Assembly: GCF_002272075.1 (NCBI RefSeq)
Contig: NZ_NPBJ01000004.1
Coordinates: forward strand, 124,001-188,000
Reading direction: 5' to 3'
Length of the DNA: 64,000 bases
Origin: Terribacillus saccharophilus
GTDB lineage: Bacteria > Bacillota > Bacilli > Bacillales > Amphibacillaceae
The stretch's first letter is position 1. Every line of letters starts with the position of its first letter. The notes below the pieces were generated by a model. The model saw nothing but the letters and a program-made list of their open reading frames with translations. It had not been told where the DNA came from and did not search any database. A program made the translations under genes and the position numbers. Positions 1-8,846 of this stretch are shown here, in pieces.

Positions 1-1898
1 CCGTGCTTGATTTGATGGTACAGCACGAAAAGATTACCCAGGCAGAAGCAGATGAAGCGAAAAAGACGAAAGTTGAAGACTTGCTTACTGAAAAGCAGCC
101 GCAATCTAACAAGTACGGCGCCTTCCTTGATCAAGTACAAAAAGATCTTAGCGAGCGTTTTGAAGATACGGACTTAAACCTTGATGGTATGAAAATCTAT
201 ACAACTTTAGATCCGGATGCGCAGGAATCTGTAGAAAATGCCCTTAGTGAAGACAGCGGTATTTCATGGGTAGATAATCTTCAAGCCGGCATTACACTGC
301 TTGATACGAAAAGCAGTGCCATCCGCGCAATCGGCGGAAATAAAAATAACGAGCTTGGCGGGTATAACTACGCGATTCAAGGATTAGGAAATCAGCCAGG
401 ATCGAGTATGAAGCCTCTATTGGATTACGCCCCGGCGTTTGAAAACGGCGTATATACATCTACGTATGAACAAATCAATGATGAACCTCTTACAATCGGG
501 AACTGGACTCCTGGCAACTATGACGACCGGTTCCATGGGTGGCAGAGCGCAAGAAATGCTTTGGCAAAATCGTATAATATACCGGCAATTAAGACATTTC
601 AAGCTGTTGGTGCAGAAAACGCAGAAAAATTTGCGAATGGTTTAGGTCTGGAATTTGAAGATGGTATCCAGAATGGCGATAGTATTGGTGGCGGATCTAA
701 TTTCCATACAATTGACATGGCTGGTGCTTATGCAGCATTTGGAAATGAAGGTATTTATACACAGCCTTACTCTATCACGAAAATTGAATTCAGTGATGGC
801 AGTACGTTGGATATGAAACCGGAGTCTGAAGCAGCTATGAGTGAAGCAACTGCTTACATGGTAACGGATATGATGCGCTCAGTAATGACAGAGGGAACTG
901 GTGTGATGGCAGATGTACCAGGGCTTGATATAGCTGGGAAAACCGGTACAACTAACAAAGAGGGTCAAGATGGAAGTCCTGATTCTTGGATGAATGGTTT
1001 GACAACAAACTACACACTATCCATCTGGACTGGTACCCCTGATGATTCAATAATTCCAGGCGGTAAAGCAGGTACAGACGTCGCCAAATATTTATTCAAA
1101 CAAATTATGACAGATGTCCATGAAGGCAAAGACACAGAAAGTTTTAAGAAACCAAGTGACGTAGTGGAGGCGAAAGTCGAAAGAGGCTCTCGCCCTGCTG
1201 CTTCCCCAAGTGCTGGTACCCCCTCTTCCGAGATTCTGACGGAATTATTCCTGAAGGGTAATCTTCCTGGAGCGACTTCAGAAAGATATGAAGAGGAAGA
1301 AATTGATCCGGTAACCGGACTTTCTGCAAGCTATGATGAAGCAAGCAACAGTATCAATATCAGCTGGAACTACGATGGCGATGCAAGCTTCAGTGTAAAT
1401 GCTGATCCAAGCGGCTCTACGTCCACGTCTGATACTTCAGCAGTAATTGAGAACGTCGAAGCTGGACAAACCTACAACATTGCAGTTACAGCATCAGTTG
1501 ATGGCGAGACTAGTGAGGCGAAATCAACTTCTGTCACCGTCCCTGGTGAAGAAGAGAATGCAGAAGAAGAAGAAGAAAATCCTGATGAAAATGCTGAGGA
1601 TCAACAAGATCAAAACAATGAAGAGCAGCAAAATGAGGACGAGCAGAACCCGGATCAGAATGATGAACAGAACCAAGACCAGAATGCCGATGAAAACAGT
1701 GACCAGAACAATGGCAATGGTAACGGTAATGAGAATAACAACGGCAACGGCAATGGTAATGGTAATGATGAAAACTCTGGTCAAGGCGAGGATTCAGGCA
1801 ATACAGAAGAAGAACCTGCTGAAGGTGATCAGGGCGCTGATACCGGCGGAGATGCTGATACAGGTACTGATGAAGGCAATACAGATAATCAAGAATAA
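1..1898 (+). CDS. ponA: Penicillin-binding protein 1 (class A), C-terminal part; cut at window edge
   Basis: Bifunctional peptidoglycan glycosyltransferase/transpeptidase, membrane-anchored, building the lateral and septal wall. Only the end of the linker and the transpeptidase half are present; the glycosyltransferase and membrane anchor lie left of the window. The three active-site motifs are visible (numbering from the first full codon): SSMK at 134-137 with the acylated serine, SYN at 190-192 and KTGT at 313-316. A fibronectin type III-like domain follows (about 435-515). The last ~115 residues are a disordered Glu/Asp/Gln/Asn/Gly tail containing Asn-Gly repeats. The gene converges on nth and shares its terminator. 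In B. subtilis recU lies upstream of ponA, so it is probably just outside the window. The catalytic part is secure; the role of the tail is unknown. Confidence 0.95.
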   Translation, partial: VLDLMVQHEKITQAEADEAKKTKVEDLLTEKQPQSNKYGAFLDQVQKDLSERFEDTDLNLDGMKIYTTLDPDAQESVENALSEDSGISWVDNLQAGITLLDTKSSAIRAIGGNKNNELGGYNYAIQGLGNQPGSSMKPLLDYAPAFENGVYTSTYEQINDEPLTIGNWTPGNYDDRFHGWQSARNALAKSYNIPAIKTFQAVGAENAEKFANGLGLEFEDGIQNGDSIGGGSNFHTIDMAGAYAAFGNEGIYTQPYSITKIEFSDGSTLDMKPESEAAMSEATAYMVTDMMRSVMTEGTGVMADVPGLDIAGKTGTTNKEGQDGSPDSWMNGLTTNYTLSIWTGTPDDSIIPGGKAGTDVAKYLFKQIMTDVHEGKDTESFKKPSDVVEAKVERGSRPAASPSAGTPSSEILTELFLKGNLPGATSERYEEEEIDPVTGLSASYDEASNSINISWNYDGDASFSVNADPSGSTSTSDTSAVIENVEAGQTYNIAVTASVDGETSEAKSTSVTVPGEEENAEEEEENPDENAEDQQDQNNEEQQNEDEQNPDQNDEQNQDQNADENSDQNNGNGNGNENNNGNGNGNGNDENSGQGEDSGNTEEEPAEGDQGADTGGDADTGTDEGNTDNQE

Positions 1899-1912
1899 CA
1901 AAATAGCAAAAT

Positions 1913-1949
1913 AAAAGACAGTCACTTCATTTTGGAGTGACTGTCTTTT
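1913..1949. terminator. Bidirectional terminator between ponA and nth
   Basis: Perfect 14-bp stem (1913-1926 with 1936-1949), 9-base loop, with A-rich sequence on one side and T-rich on the other. It sits between the ponA stop and the convergent nth stop, which overlaps its right arm, so it can serve both genes. Confidence 0.85.
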
Positions 1950-2601
1950 ATTTTGCTTCGGCTTTCAGCCGTTTCTTCCCTTCCCGGCAAATGTCGTTCA
2001 ACGGACATGCCAGGCAGTTTGGGTTTCTGGCTTTACAATGATAGCGTCCGAAAAAGATCATGCGGTGATGTGTATCGCTCCACTCATCACGCGGCACCTT
2101 TTTCATTAATGTATTTTCTACTTCGGTCACATTGTCTTTCCAGCGGCAGAAACCAAGCCGTTTGGATACGCGTTCAACGTGGGTGTCTACAGCAATGGCA
2201 GGCTCGTGGAACGCAACCGATGCCACAACATTAGCTGTCTTGCGCCCTACTCCAGCCAGTTTGACCAATTCATCACGTGTGTCTGGTACAATTCCATCAT
2301 ATTGATCAATCAGAGTCTGACAGAGCTTTTGGATATTTTTTGCCTTGTTGCGATAAAGACCGATAGAACGTATATCATGCTGCAGCTCTTCAAGCGGAAC
2401 CGCCAGGTAATCTTCCGGTGTCTTATATTTTTCAAACAAATCCTTTGTAACTTTATTGACAAGGTTATCGGTACACTGCGCAGACAGCAGTACGGCGATC
2501 ACCAGCTCGAACGGATTACGGTGCACCAGTTCACACGCTGCTTCCGGGAACATGTCACGCATCACATCCAATGCCCGTCGTATCTGTGTTTTGTTCAGCA
2601 T
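1948..2601 (-). CDS. nth: Endonuclease III
   Basis: DNA glycosylase/AP lyase of base-excision repair that removes oxidised pyrimidines. The helix-hairpin-helix (LAGVGRKTA) carries the catalytic lysine at residue 121, and the catalytic aspartate is in AVDTHVERV at 139. The C-terminus has the 4Fe-4S cysteine pattern C-x6-C-x2-C-x5-C. The 217-residue length is typical of the family. It lies 16 bp downstream of dnaD, as in B. subtilis, and is almost certainly co-transcribed with it. The ypoC gene that follows nth in B. subtilis is absent. Confidence 0.97.
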   Translation of the reverse strand: MLNKTQIRRALDVMRDMFPEAACELVHRNPFELVIAVLLSAQCTDNLVNKVTKDLFEKYKTPEDYLAVPLEELQHDIRSIGLYRNKAKNIQKLCQTLIDQYDGIVPDTRDELVKLAGVGRKTANVVASVAFHEPAIAVDTHVERVSKRLGFCRWKDNVTEVENTLMKKVPRDEWSDTHHRMIFFGRYHCKARNPNCLACPLNDICREGKKRLKAEAK

Positions 2602-2617
2602 TGTATGCTTTTCCTCC

Positions 2618-3325
2618 TCAATCTTCTTCCAGCCAGTTATAGTAAATACTCACATCACGGGCTGGTGCTTGCTGCTCAGAACGTACCGCAGCCGCTGTAG
2701 GCCGTTGGTTCTCATGAAATGATTTGCTCTGCTTCCGGGCCTGATCTACGGATCGGATACCTTTGCGCTTCCATTCACGCAGAATACGATCTATATAGCG
2801 GAAATTCAATTTACTCATCAATACTGCTTCTCGCAAAGCAGCTTTAATAAGAGATGGAGGCTGCATATCTTCATCCAGCCATAATGTGACAGTTTCTATT
2901 TCAAAAGGCGATAACGGACGGCCAAATTCCTGCTCAAAGAGAATAAATATAGCCGCCTCTTCTTCTTTGTCTGTTTTCTTTTCAGGTTCTGGATAGACGG
3001 TTTCCGCAAACGCAAGATGCCATAATCCGTTCAGACTATAAGCTTGACTGCGCATATTTTCTTCCTGCACGTCTTCAATCTGAAGCAAATTACGCTGAAC
3101 GAGCTTGCGTAATATCAGGGCTACATCTCTTTCAGAAAGCGTTACTTTCTTAGCTAGTTCATCAGTAGTCGGAAACATAATGCCTTGCTGCTGGAAAAAG
3201 CATATATGCAAAATGACCATCATTTCTGTTTCATTCAGACCAAGAGATACATACTTATTCATTAGGATACCGGGAAATGAAAATGGATTTCCCAGCATTC
3301 GTTGGTAATTCAAGTCGTTATTCAT
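2618..3325 (-). CDS. dnaD: DNA replication initiation protein DnaD
   Basis: Primosome component that remodels oriC DNA with DnaA and DnaB and helps load the replicative helicase at initiation and restart. The N-terminal ~100 residues form the DnaD winged-helix domain (start MNNDLNYQRM, with the SLGLNETEMMVILHI helix). A DnaB_2/DnaD-like helical domain spans about 130-200, including the FxRPLSPFEIE and YIDRILREWKRKGI stretches. A charged tail follows. It lies between asnS and nth, the conserved Bacillaceae order. Confidence 0.96.
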   Translation of the reverse strand: MNNDLNYQRMLGNPFSFPGILMNKYVSLGLNETEMMVILHICFFQQQGIMFPTTDELAKKVTLSERDVALILRKLVQRNLLQIEDVQEENMRSQAYSLNGLWHLAFAETVYPEPEKKTDKEEEAAIFILFEQEFGRPLSPFEIETVTLWLDEDMQPPSLIKAALREAVLMSKLNFRYIDRILREWKRKGIRSVDQARKQSKSFHENQRPTAAAVRSEQQAPARDVSIYYNWLEED

Positions 3326-3350
3326 ATCTGGGTTCTCCTTCCATTAATAG

Positions 3351-3383
3351 GACAATCCCTCGTCATTTCGACAAGGGATCGTC
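3351..3383 (-). repeat. Imperfect inverted repeat in the asnS-dnaD gap
   Basis: Fourteen-base arms (3351-3364 and 3370-3383) pair with two non-Watson-Crick positions around a 5-base loop. No T-run follows on either strand, so it is not a typical intrinsic terminator. It may be an mRNA processing or stability element between two co-transcribed genes. Confidence 0.45.
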
Positions 3384-3397
3384 AGGTAATCTATTTA

Positions 3398-4690
3398 TTA
3401 TGGGTATAGGCGGTTCAAAAGACGCGGGAATGGAATTGTCTCGCGAACGTGCTCCACGCCGGATAGCCATGCAACTGTCCGTTCCAGACCAAGTCCAAAG
3501 CCTGAATGCGGCACACTACCGTATTTACGCAATTCCAAGTACCAGTTGTATGCATCGCTAGTCAGATTATGTTCTTCATAGCGTTTTTCCATCAATTCGA
3601 GATCATCGATACGTTGGGATCCGCCAATGATTTCACCATAGCCTTCTGGTGCAATCAAGTCCGCGCACAGCACAACATCCTCCCGATTCGGGTCTGGCTT
3701 CATGTAGAATGCTTTGATTGCAGCTGGGTAATGGGTGATGAATACTGGTTTGTCAAAGCTTTCAGCAATCGCAGTCTCATGCGGTGCTCCGAAATCTTCG
3801 CCCCACTCAATATCATCAAATCCTTTTTCCTTCAGCAATTCGATTGCTTTATCATACGTGATGCGTGGGAAAGGCGCAGTTACTTTTGCCAATTTCGCTG
3901 TATCGCGTCCAAGGATTTCAAGGTCCAGTTTGCAGTTCTTCAGCACAGAAGCAACAAGGTGGCTGATGTAGTTCTCCTGGATTTCCAAGCTTTCTGCGTG
4001 CTCAACGAACGCCATTTCAGGCTCGATCATCCAAAATTCGATCAAATGACGTCTTGTTTTGGATTTTTCTGCACGGAATGTTGGACCGAAGGAGAATACT
4101 TTGTTAAATGCCATTGCAGCTGCTTCCATGTAAAGCTGTCCGCTTTGGGATAAATATGCTTCTTCCTCAAAGTATTTCGTATGGAACAATTCAGTTGTAC
4201 CTTCTGCAGAAGAACCTGTCAGAATTGGCGGATCTATTTTCGTGTAGCCATTTTCATGGAAGTATTCATACGTCGCACGAATGATTTCATTACGGATTTT
4301 CATAACCGCATGCTGTTTTTGAGAACGAAGCCATAGATGGCGGTTATCCATCAGGAATTCAGTACCATGCTCTTTCGGTGTAATCGGGTAATCTGTTGCC
4401 GCATGAATTACTTCTACATTACTTACTTGAATTTCATATCCAAAGGAAGAACGGCTGTCCTCCACTACTTTGCCTGTAACATAAAGGGATGTTTCCTGTG
4501 TCATGTTCTTCGCTGTCTGGAACACTTCCTCGGGTACATCGCTTTTCACGACGACACCTTGAACGAATCCTGTTCCGTCACGCAGCTGCAAAAATGCGAT
4601 TTTCCCGCTGGAACGTTTATTGCGGAGCCACGCTCCTATTGTTACTTCTTCTCCTACATGCTCACTTAGCTTAGCAATCGTTGTCTTCAA
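3398..4690 (-). CDS. asnS: Asparaginyl-tRNA synthetase
   Basis: Class II aminoacyl-tRNA synthetase charging tRNA-Asn. The N-terminal OB-fold anticodon-binding domain (about 1-100, [20 protein letters not shown]) is followed by the class II catalytic core. Motif 2 is around [12 protein letters not shown] and motif 3 is [10 protein letters not shown] near the C-terminus. The length, 430 residues, matches Bacillus AsnS. Only 39 bp separate it from ypmB, so no T-box leader fits there and it is probably expressed from the ypmA promoter. In B. subtilis aspB lies between ypmB and asnS; it is missing here. Confidence 0.97.
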   Translation of the reverse strand: MKTTIAKLSEHVGEEVTIGAWLRNKRSSGKIAFLQLRDGTGFVQGVVVKSDVPEEVFQTAKNMTQETSLYVTGKVVEDSRSSFGYEIQVSNVEVIHAATDYPITPKEHGTEFLMDNRHLWLRSQKQHAVMKIRNEIIRATYEYFHENGYTKIDPPILTGSSAEGTTELFHTKYFEEEAYLSQSGQLYMEAAAMAFNKVFSFGPTFRAEKSKTRRHLIEFWMIEPEMAFVEHAESLEIQENYISHLVASVLKNCKLDLEILGRDTAKLAKVTAPFPRITYDKAIELLKEKGFDDIEWGEDFGAPHETAIAESFDKPVFITHYPAAIKAFYMKPDPNREDVVLCADLIAPEGYGEIIGGSQRIDDLELMEKRYEEHNLTSDAYNWYLELRKYGSVPHSGFGLGLERTVAWLSGVEHVRETIPFPRLLNRLYP

Positions 4691-4729
4691 AAAGAACCCT
4701 CCATTGTCTGTCCTACATATGTAGTTGTG

Positions 4730-5260
4730 TTATTGATATTGGTTGGATAGAGCAAAGCTTTCCAGCTGCTCGGAACCATCTAGTGTGTAATAGCTGTAGC
4801 CAAGACGATCCTGTTCATCGCGAAATGTGACTTCCCATGCTGGTGCGTCATCGTACAATCCTAGACGGACATCCTCCATTTCACAGTCTGCGCCGCATGC
4901 TGACTGCCAGCTGCTCTCGACTTGCTGTTCATCAGCTGTGTCGGTTGTATAGATGATCTGTTCTGAATCCTTCTCGCTCTTTTTGACAAAAGCGATAGCA
5001 TCTTCTCCATCGGCTTGCTTGCCTTTGACGACATGATAGATATGTTCGCCATTAAAGCGTGTCACTTCATCTACGGTTTCTAAGTCCGTATTCTTAAGTG
5101 CAAAATCCTCTGAAGCTTCAAAGCCCTCTGTGCGTGCATTTTGTGCAGTGCTATAAACGTATATACCGCAGCCGAGGACAATGATCAAAACAGCTAAAGC
5201 GCTGAACAGTGTGATCTTTGCCCACTTAGGTACGGTAAATCGTGAATATCGCCGTATCAT
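4730..5260 (-). CDS. ypmB: YpmB-like membrane-anchored protein
   Basis: Predicted single-pass membrane protein with an N-terminal helix (KITLFSALAVLIIVLGCGIYV) and an extracytoplasmic domain matching YpmB/DUF5590, a PepSY-like fold. Function unknown. I chose the start MIRRYSRF at 5260 because GAGGA lies five bases upstream; an in-frame ATG at 5272 has no good ribosome site. The start overlaps the end of ypmA, suggesting translational coupling. Overall similarity to B. subtilis YpmB is moderate, but position and architecture agree. Confidence 0.8.
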   Translation of the reverse strand: MIRRYSRFTVPKWAKITLFSALAVLIIVLGCGIYVYSTAQNARTEGFEASEDFALKNTDLETVDEVTRFNGEHIYHVVKGKQADGEDAIAFVKKSEKDSEQIIYTTDTADEQQVESSWQSACGADCEMEDVRLGLYDDAPAWEVTFRDEQDRLGYSYYTLDGSEQLESFALSNQYQ

Positions 5261-5402
5261 GATCTTCCTCATCCAATGCTAATCCGAACATCAAGTCCTT
5301 TTCCTTCAGTGTACGGTTCAGTGAATCGACCAGTTTGTACAGATCGCTGCTGTATTGTACACGTACAGTGGACATGGTTTCCATCTTATTATTTTCCATC
5401 AT
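5226..5402 (-). CDS. ypmA: YpmA family small protein (DUF4264)
   Basis: Small cytosolic protein of about 58 residues, recognised by the pattern VRVQYSSDLYKLVDSLNRTL followed by LMFGLALDEED. Function unknown. GGAGG lies just upstream of tandem ATGs at 5402 and 5399; the second has the better spacing. It is first in the ypmA-ypmB-asnS unit, behind a good sigma-A promoter. Confidence 0.82.
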   Translation of the reverse strand: MMENNKMETMSTVRVQYSSDLYKLVDSLNRTLKEKDLMFGLALDEEDHDTAIFTIYRT

Positions 5403-5496
5403 CGTTACCTCCGAGCAATTCATTTACATGATTTGTTACTCATAGAGATGGCTTTCTGCAGCAAACTAATGTATGTTGAGAAGCAATCCAATTCTT

Positions 5497-5526
5497 ATTA
5501 TACCAGTTGTCCTGGTGTAATTCTAA
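5497..5526 (-). promoter_or_regulatory. Sigma-A promoter for ypmA-ypmB-asnS
   Basis: On the minus strand, TTAGAA, an 18-base spacer and TATAAT. A 15-bp palindrome (ACCAG-n5-CTGGT, 5502-5516) sits inside the spacer and could be an operator, though no regulator is known to me. Confidence 0.6.
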
Positions 5527-5575
5527 GACGAGTTCAAAGTTTTTTCAACAAAAATCTTCCTTCTCCCCAGCAGTT

Positions 5576-5601
5576 GTGCGTCCTTGTGACGCACTTTTTT
5601 T
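5576..5601 (+). terminator. Plus-strand intrinsic terminator next to the dinG stop
   Basis: A 7-bp G+C-rich stem (5576-5582 with 5588-5594), 5-base loop and seven Ts, oriented to stop plus-strand transcription. No plus-strand gene precedes it. On the minus strand the stem has no T-run, so it does not look like the dinG terminator. Confidence 0.6.
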
Positions 5602-8365
5602 ATAGCCAATCCTCTGCAAGCTCTAAAAGTTCAGCTGTACTTTTATAATGTGTCGGTACATCCGGTATGGAAGCGGTGAAGTAGCTGCCATATCTCGTTT
5701 TCATCATTCTGTCATCACAAACGAATACAATTCCTCTATCGTTTGACGACCGGATCAGCCTGCCGAAGCCTTGCTTGAAGCGGATGACCGCATTAGGTAA
5801 TGCAAGCTCCATAAAGGCATTCTTCCCTTCTGCCTTCAGTTTGGAAGCTTTTGCTTCATAAATTGGGTGATCTGGAGGCTGGAATGGCAGTCTGACAATG
5901 ACCAGACAGCTCAAGTCTTCTCCAGGAATATCAACGCCTTCCCAGAATGAACTGGTTCCGAATAGGATGGCCTTCTTATTGCTTTGAAAATTCTTTTTCA
6001 GCCGATCGCGGCTACCGCTCGTAATACCTTGGGCAATCAAGGTATAATCTTGGTCCTCTGTCAGTTCCTTCACAAGTCCAAAAGCTTTTTTCAGCATGTC
6101 ATAGGAAGTGAACAGAACGAGCATTCGTCCATCCGTTATAGCGGCAAGACTGAGTATCGCTTCACAAACAGCATAGATGAAGGGATAGTTATCTTTTCCT
6201 CGGACATCTGGAAAGTCATTTGGAACGAGCAGCTGCACTTGCTCTTGATACGAGTAAGGAGAATCGAAACGTCTTGTGACGGTATATTCATCCAAGCCAA
6301 GTTGTTCCTGAATGAAAGCAAACGATTGCTTCATTGTTAAAGTTGCACTCGTGAGTACAACACTTTTCTTTTCCGAAAAGAAATGTTCAAGCAGCAAATC
6401 AGCAATATCTAATGGTTCACTGTATAAATAAACCGCATTTCGGGCGCCGTACATATCGACTTCTATCCATTTCACTTCTTCATCGTCATATAGGAGGAAC
6501 ATCCGTTCAATCGCATCGATAATCGTCTGTAGCTGATCCGCAGCATTTCGTATGGAGTCAGCAATCTTTTTCTCCCCTTGCTTATCGGCTGATTTTATCA
6601 GCTGGAGCAAATGGTGGATACAGTCTCGCACACCGAATAATAATCTGTTGCTCATTTCAGCAATCACTAGGACCTGTTTCGTCTCTCGAACATCCTCAAG
6701 CCGCAGCTGTAATCTGCCAATGTCATTGGTGCCGAGCTTCTTTTTATGCTGGGATAAAACAAAATCATGGATATAACGGAACATTTCATCTGCTTCTTCT
6801 TTGGTTTGGTCCCATAAACTTTGCCAAATCAGCAACTCCGCTTGTGTAATTGGAAGCTCATCTGTTGCTTTCTCGTACACTTTATTCGCATGAGACAGCA
6901 TATGGTGGATGGAGACATAATCAAGCGCCAACCCGAAATGCTTCGCTGCTGTTGCTTCGAAATGATGTGCTTCATCGATAATGACTCGCTGATATGATGG
7001 CAGGAGCTGGTACTCTTCCTGCATATCACTGCAAAGCAAAGCGTGATTAGTAACGATAATATCTGCCTGCCAAGCTGCTTTCTTTGCCCGCTGATAAAAA
7101 GAGCGTGAAAACCATGGCGAAAATGGGTCTTGCGTATCCTCTGCATCTGCGGACATATGCAGGAAAAACCGCTTTCCGCTGGAAGGCAGATTCACTTCAT
7201 CAATATCCCCAGTCTCGGTCATTGTCAGCCAGACAAGTAGAATGGCCTTAGTTAGTACGATATCATAATTGTCATTTGCTGTTTGCTGCAGCTCTGATTC
7301 AAACCGGCTGAGACTTAGATAATGCTGCTTTCCCTTCAGCAGTGCTACATTGAAGGAGAACGGCAGGATGCGCTGTAAAAGCGGAATTTCCTTGTCCATC
7401 AATTGTGCCTGAAGCTGAGTCAGATGTGTACTGATAACGATGCGATTCTTTTCTTTTACTGCAGTGTAGACTGCTGGCAAAAGATACGCAAGAGATTTTC
7501 CAGTACCGGTTTCAGCCTCGAGAAGTGCGTGTCTATTTGATTGGAAAACATCAAAGATCTGTTCACTCATCTCCAGCTGACTTTTTCTCGGCTCGTAGCC
7601 TTTCATTCCCTCTGAAAGCCAGCCTTCTTTTTGATACAGCTGATCTGCCATCTCACCAAAAGACTGGGTAATAGCAGAAACGGTATCATCTTCTTCATGG
7701 ACTTTTCGAAAAGCCAGTCCTCGATAAACCTCAAGCCCATCATCGTGTATATCGTCGAATGCGAGTTCCTCCAAACGATACTCAAGCAAGCTGCGCAAAT
7801 CACTTTTCAATGATTTTTCCAGTGTTAATAGATGAGAAATTGTCTCATATGGCAGCTTGCCTAGCTCCTCTAAAAGAGACAACAGGAGTTCTGCTGTTAC
7901 GAGCGTATCGGACAGTGCCCGGTGGGGCTGATCATGTTCAAAAGAAAGATGCTCACTAAGAACACTCAATTTATAGCTCGGTGCCGTTGGCAGCAGAATA
8001 CGAGCCAACTCGACCGTATCAAGAACTGGGCGCTGGATTGGAGCAAGTCCTGCCACTTCCAAAGCGCTGTTGAGAAACCGCAAATCAAAATTCGCATTAT
8101 GAGCGACCACATAGCTATCTTTGAAGAAAGCAGAAACCTCTTCTGCTACTTCTTCAAATTGCGGAGCACCAGCCACATCTTCATCAGTAATACCTGTCAG
8201 CTGGGAAATGAAAGGTGGAATCGGCATACCGGGATCCAGCATCGTCTGAAATTGATCTGTGATCACACGTCCTTGGATGACGACAATCCCGACCTCTATG
8301 ATTTTATCGCCATTCGACGGCGCGTGCCCAGTTGTTTCAAGATCCACCACTACAAATTTTTCCAT
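5600..8365 (-). CDS. dinG: DinG-family helicase with N-terminal 3'-5' exonuclease domain
   Basis: Long DinG of the Gram-positive type (921 residues). An N-terminal DnaQ/DEDDh exonuclease domain (about 1-170, starting VVDLETTGHAP, with AHNANFDLRFL) is fused to an XPD-like superfamily 2 helicase. Walker A is AETGTGKSLAYLL, the DEAH box is IIDEAHHFE, and the C-terminal helicase motifs include TSSFWEGVDIPG and FGRLIRS. Likely roles are nucleic-acid unwinding or degradation in repair. The iron-sulfur cysteines of E. coli DinG are not evident, as expected for this branch. It sits between panD and ypmA as in B. subtilis. Confidence 0.93.
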   Translation of the reverse strand: MEKFVVVDLETTGHAPSNGDKIIEVGIVVIQGRVITDQFQTMLDPGMPIPPFISQLTGITDEDVAGAPQFEEVAEEVSAFFKDSYVVAHNANFDLRFLNSALEVAGLAPIQRPVLDTVELARILLPTAPSYKLSVLSEHLSFEHDQPHRALSDTLVTAELLLSLLEELGKLPYETISHLLTLEKSLKSDLRSLLEYRLEELAFDDIHDDGLEVYRGLAFRKVHEEDDTVSAITQSFGEMADQLYQKEGWLSEGMKGYEPRKSQLEMSEQIFDVFQSNRHALLEAETGTGKSLAYLLPAVYTAVKEKNRIVISTHLTQLQAQLMDKEIPLLQRILPFSFNVALLKGKQHYLSLSRFESELQQTANDNYDIVLTKAILLVWLTMTETGDIDEVNLPSSGKRFFLHMSADAEDTQDPFSPWFSRSFYQRAKKAAWQADIIVTNHALLCSDMQEEYQLLPSYQRVIIDEAHHFEATAAKHFGLALDYVSIHHMLSHANKVYEKATDELPITQAELLIWQSLWDQTKEEADEMFRYIHDFVLSQHKKKLGTNDIGRLQLRLEDVRETKQVLVIAEMSNRLLFGVRDCIHHLLQLIKSADKQGEKKIADSIRNAADQLQTIIDAIERMFLLYDDEEVKWIEVDMYGARNAVYLYSEPLDIADLLLEHFFSEKKSVVLTSATLTMKQSFAFIQEQLGLDEYTVTRRFDSPYSYQEQVQLLVPNDFPDVRGKDNYPFIYAVCEAILSLAAITDGRMLVLFTSYDMLKKAFGLVKELTEDQDYTLIAQGITSGSRDRLKKNFQSNKKAILFGTSSFWEGVDIPGEDLSCLVIVRLPFQPPDHPIYEAKASKLKAEGKNAFMELALPNAVIRFKQGFGRLIRSSNDRGIVFVCDDRMMKTRYGSYFTASIPDVPTHYKSTAELLELAEDWL

Positions 8366-8386
8366 ACTCCACCCTCCATACTGCTT

Positions 8387-8421
8387 AGAAAAGAAAGACT
8401 CTTATCACAGATAAGAGTCTT
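8387..8421 (-). terminator. Terminator downstream of panD
   Basis: Perfect 12-bp stem (8395-8406 with 8410-8421) with a 3-base loop, followed on the minus strand by TCTTTTCT. It ends the long ypjD-to-panD operon and separates it from dinG. Confidence 0.85.
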
Positions 8422-8443
8422 ATCGTACGATTCTTTTATGCCG

Positions 8444-8830
8444 TTACATCATCACAGTAAGCGGCGGTTCTTCCTCGATGATTTCCTGAACTGTATTATC
8501 TTCGTTCATCAGGGCGATCTTCGGCTTAAAGTCAGCCAATTCTTTTTCAGATAGCATGGCATAGGAAACGATGATCACTACATCATCTTTTTGTACAAGA
8601 CGTGCAGCAGCACCGTTCAGGCAGATGACTCCGCTATGCCGCTCACCGGGGATTACATATGTTTCGAGACGAGCTCCATTATTATTGTTCACAATCTGCA
8701 CTTTTTCATGAGGAAGTATGCCCACTTGTTCCAGAATGTGTGTATCGATTGTAATACTGCCAACATAGTTCAAGTTCGCTTCGGTGACACGAGCGCGATG
8801 TATCTTCGCTTTCATCATTGTGCGAAACAT
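8444..8830 (-). CDS. panD: Aspartate 1-decarboxylase proenzyme
   Basis: Pyruvoyl-dependent enzyme making beta-alanine from aspartate for pantothenate and CoA synthesis. It self-cleaves between Gly24 and Ser25 in the visible NYVGSITID motif; Ser25 becomes the pyruvoyl group. The 128-residue length fits. It is the last gene of the panB-panC-panD block, 16 bp after panC. Confidence 0.97.
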   Translation of the reverse strand: MFRTMMKAKIHRARVTEANLNYVGSITIDTHILEQVGILPHEKVQIVNNNNGARLETYVIPGERHSGVICLNGAAARLVQKDDVVIIVSYAMLSEKELADFKPKIALMNEDNTVQEIIEEEPPLTVMM

Positions 8831-8846
8831 CTTATTTCCCCCTATA

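Noticed and set aside
1447-1914. Long alternative plus-strand frame and an antisense hydrophobic frame (1524-1784) over the ponA tail
   Set aside because: Both arise from the low-complexity GAA/GAT/AAT repeats of the ponA tail. The antisense frame is only Ile/Val/Leu from reverse-complemented repeats and has no ribosome site.
4691-4729. A T-box leader upstream of asnS
   Set aside because: Only 39 bp separate asnS from ypmB, too short for a T-box.
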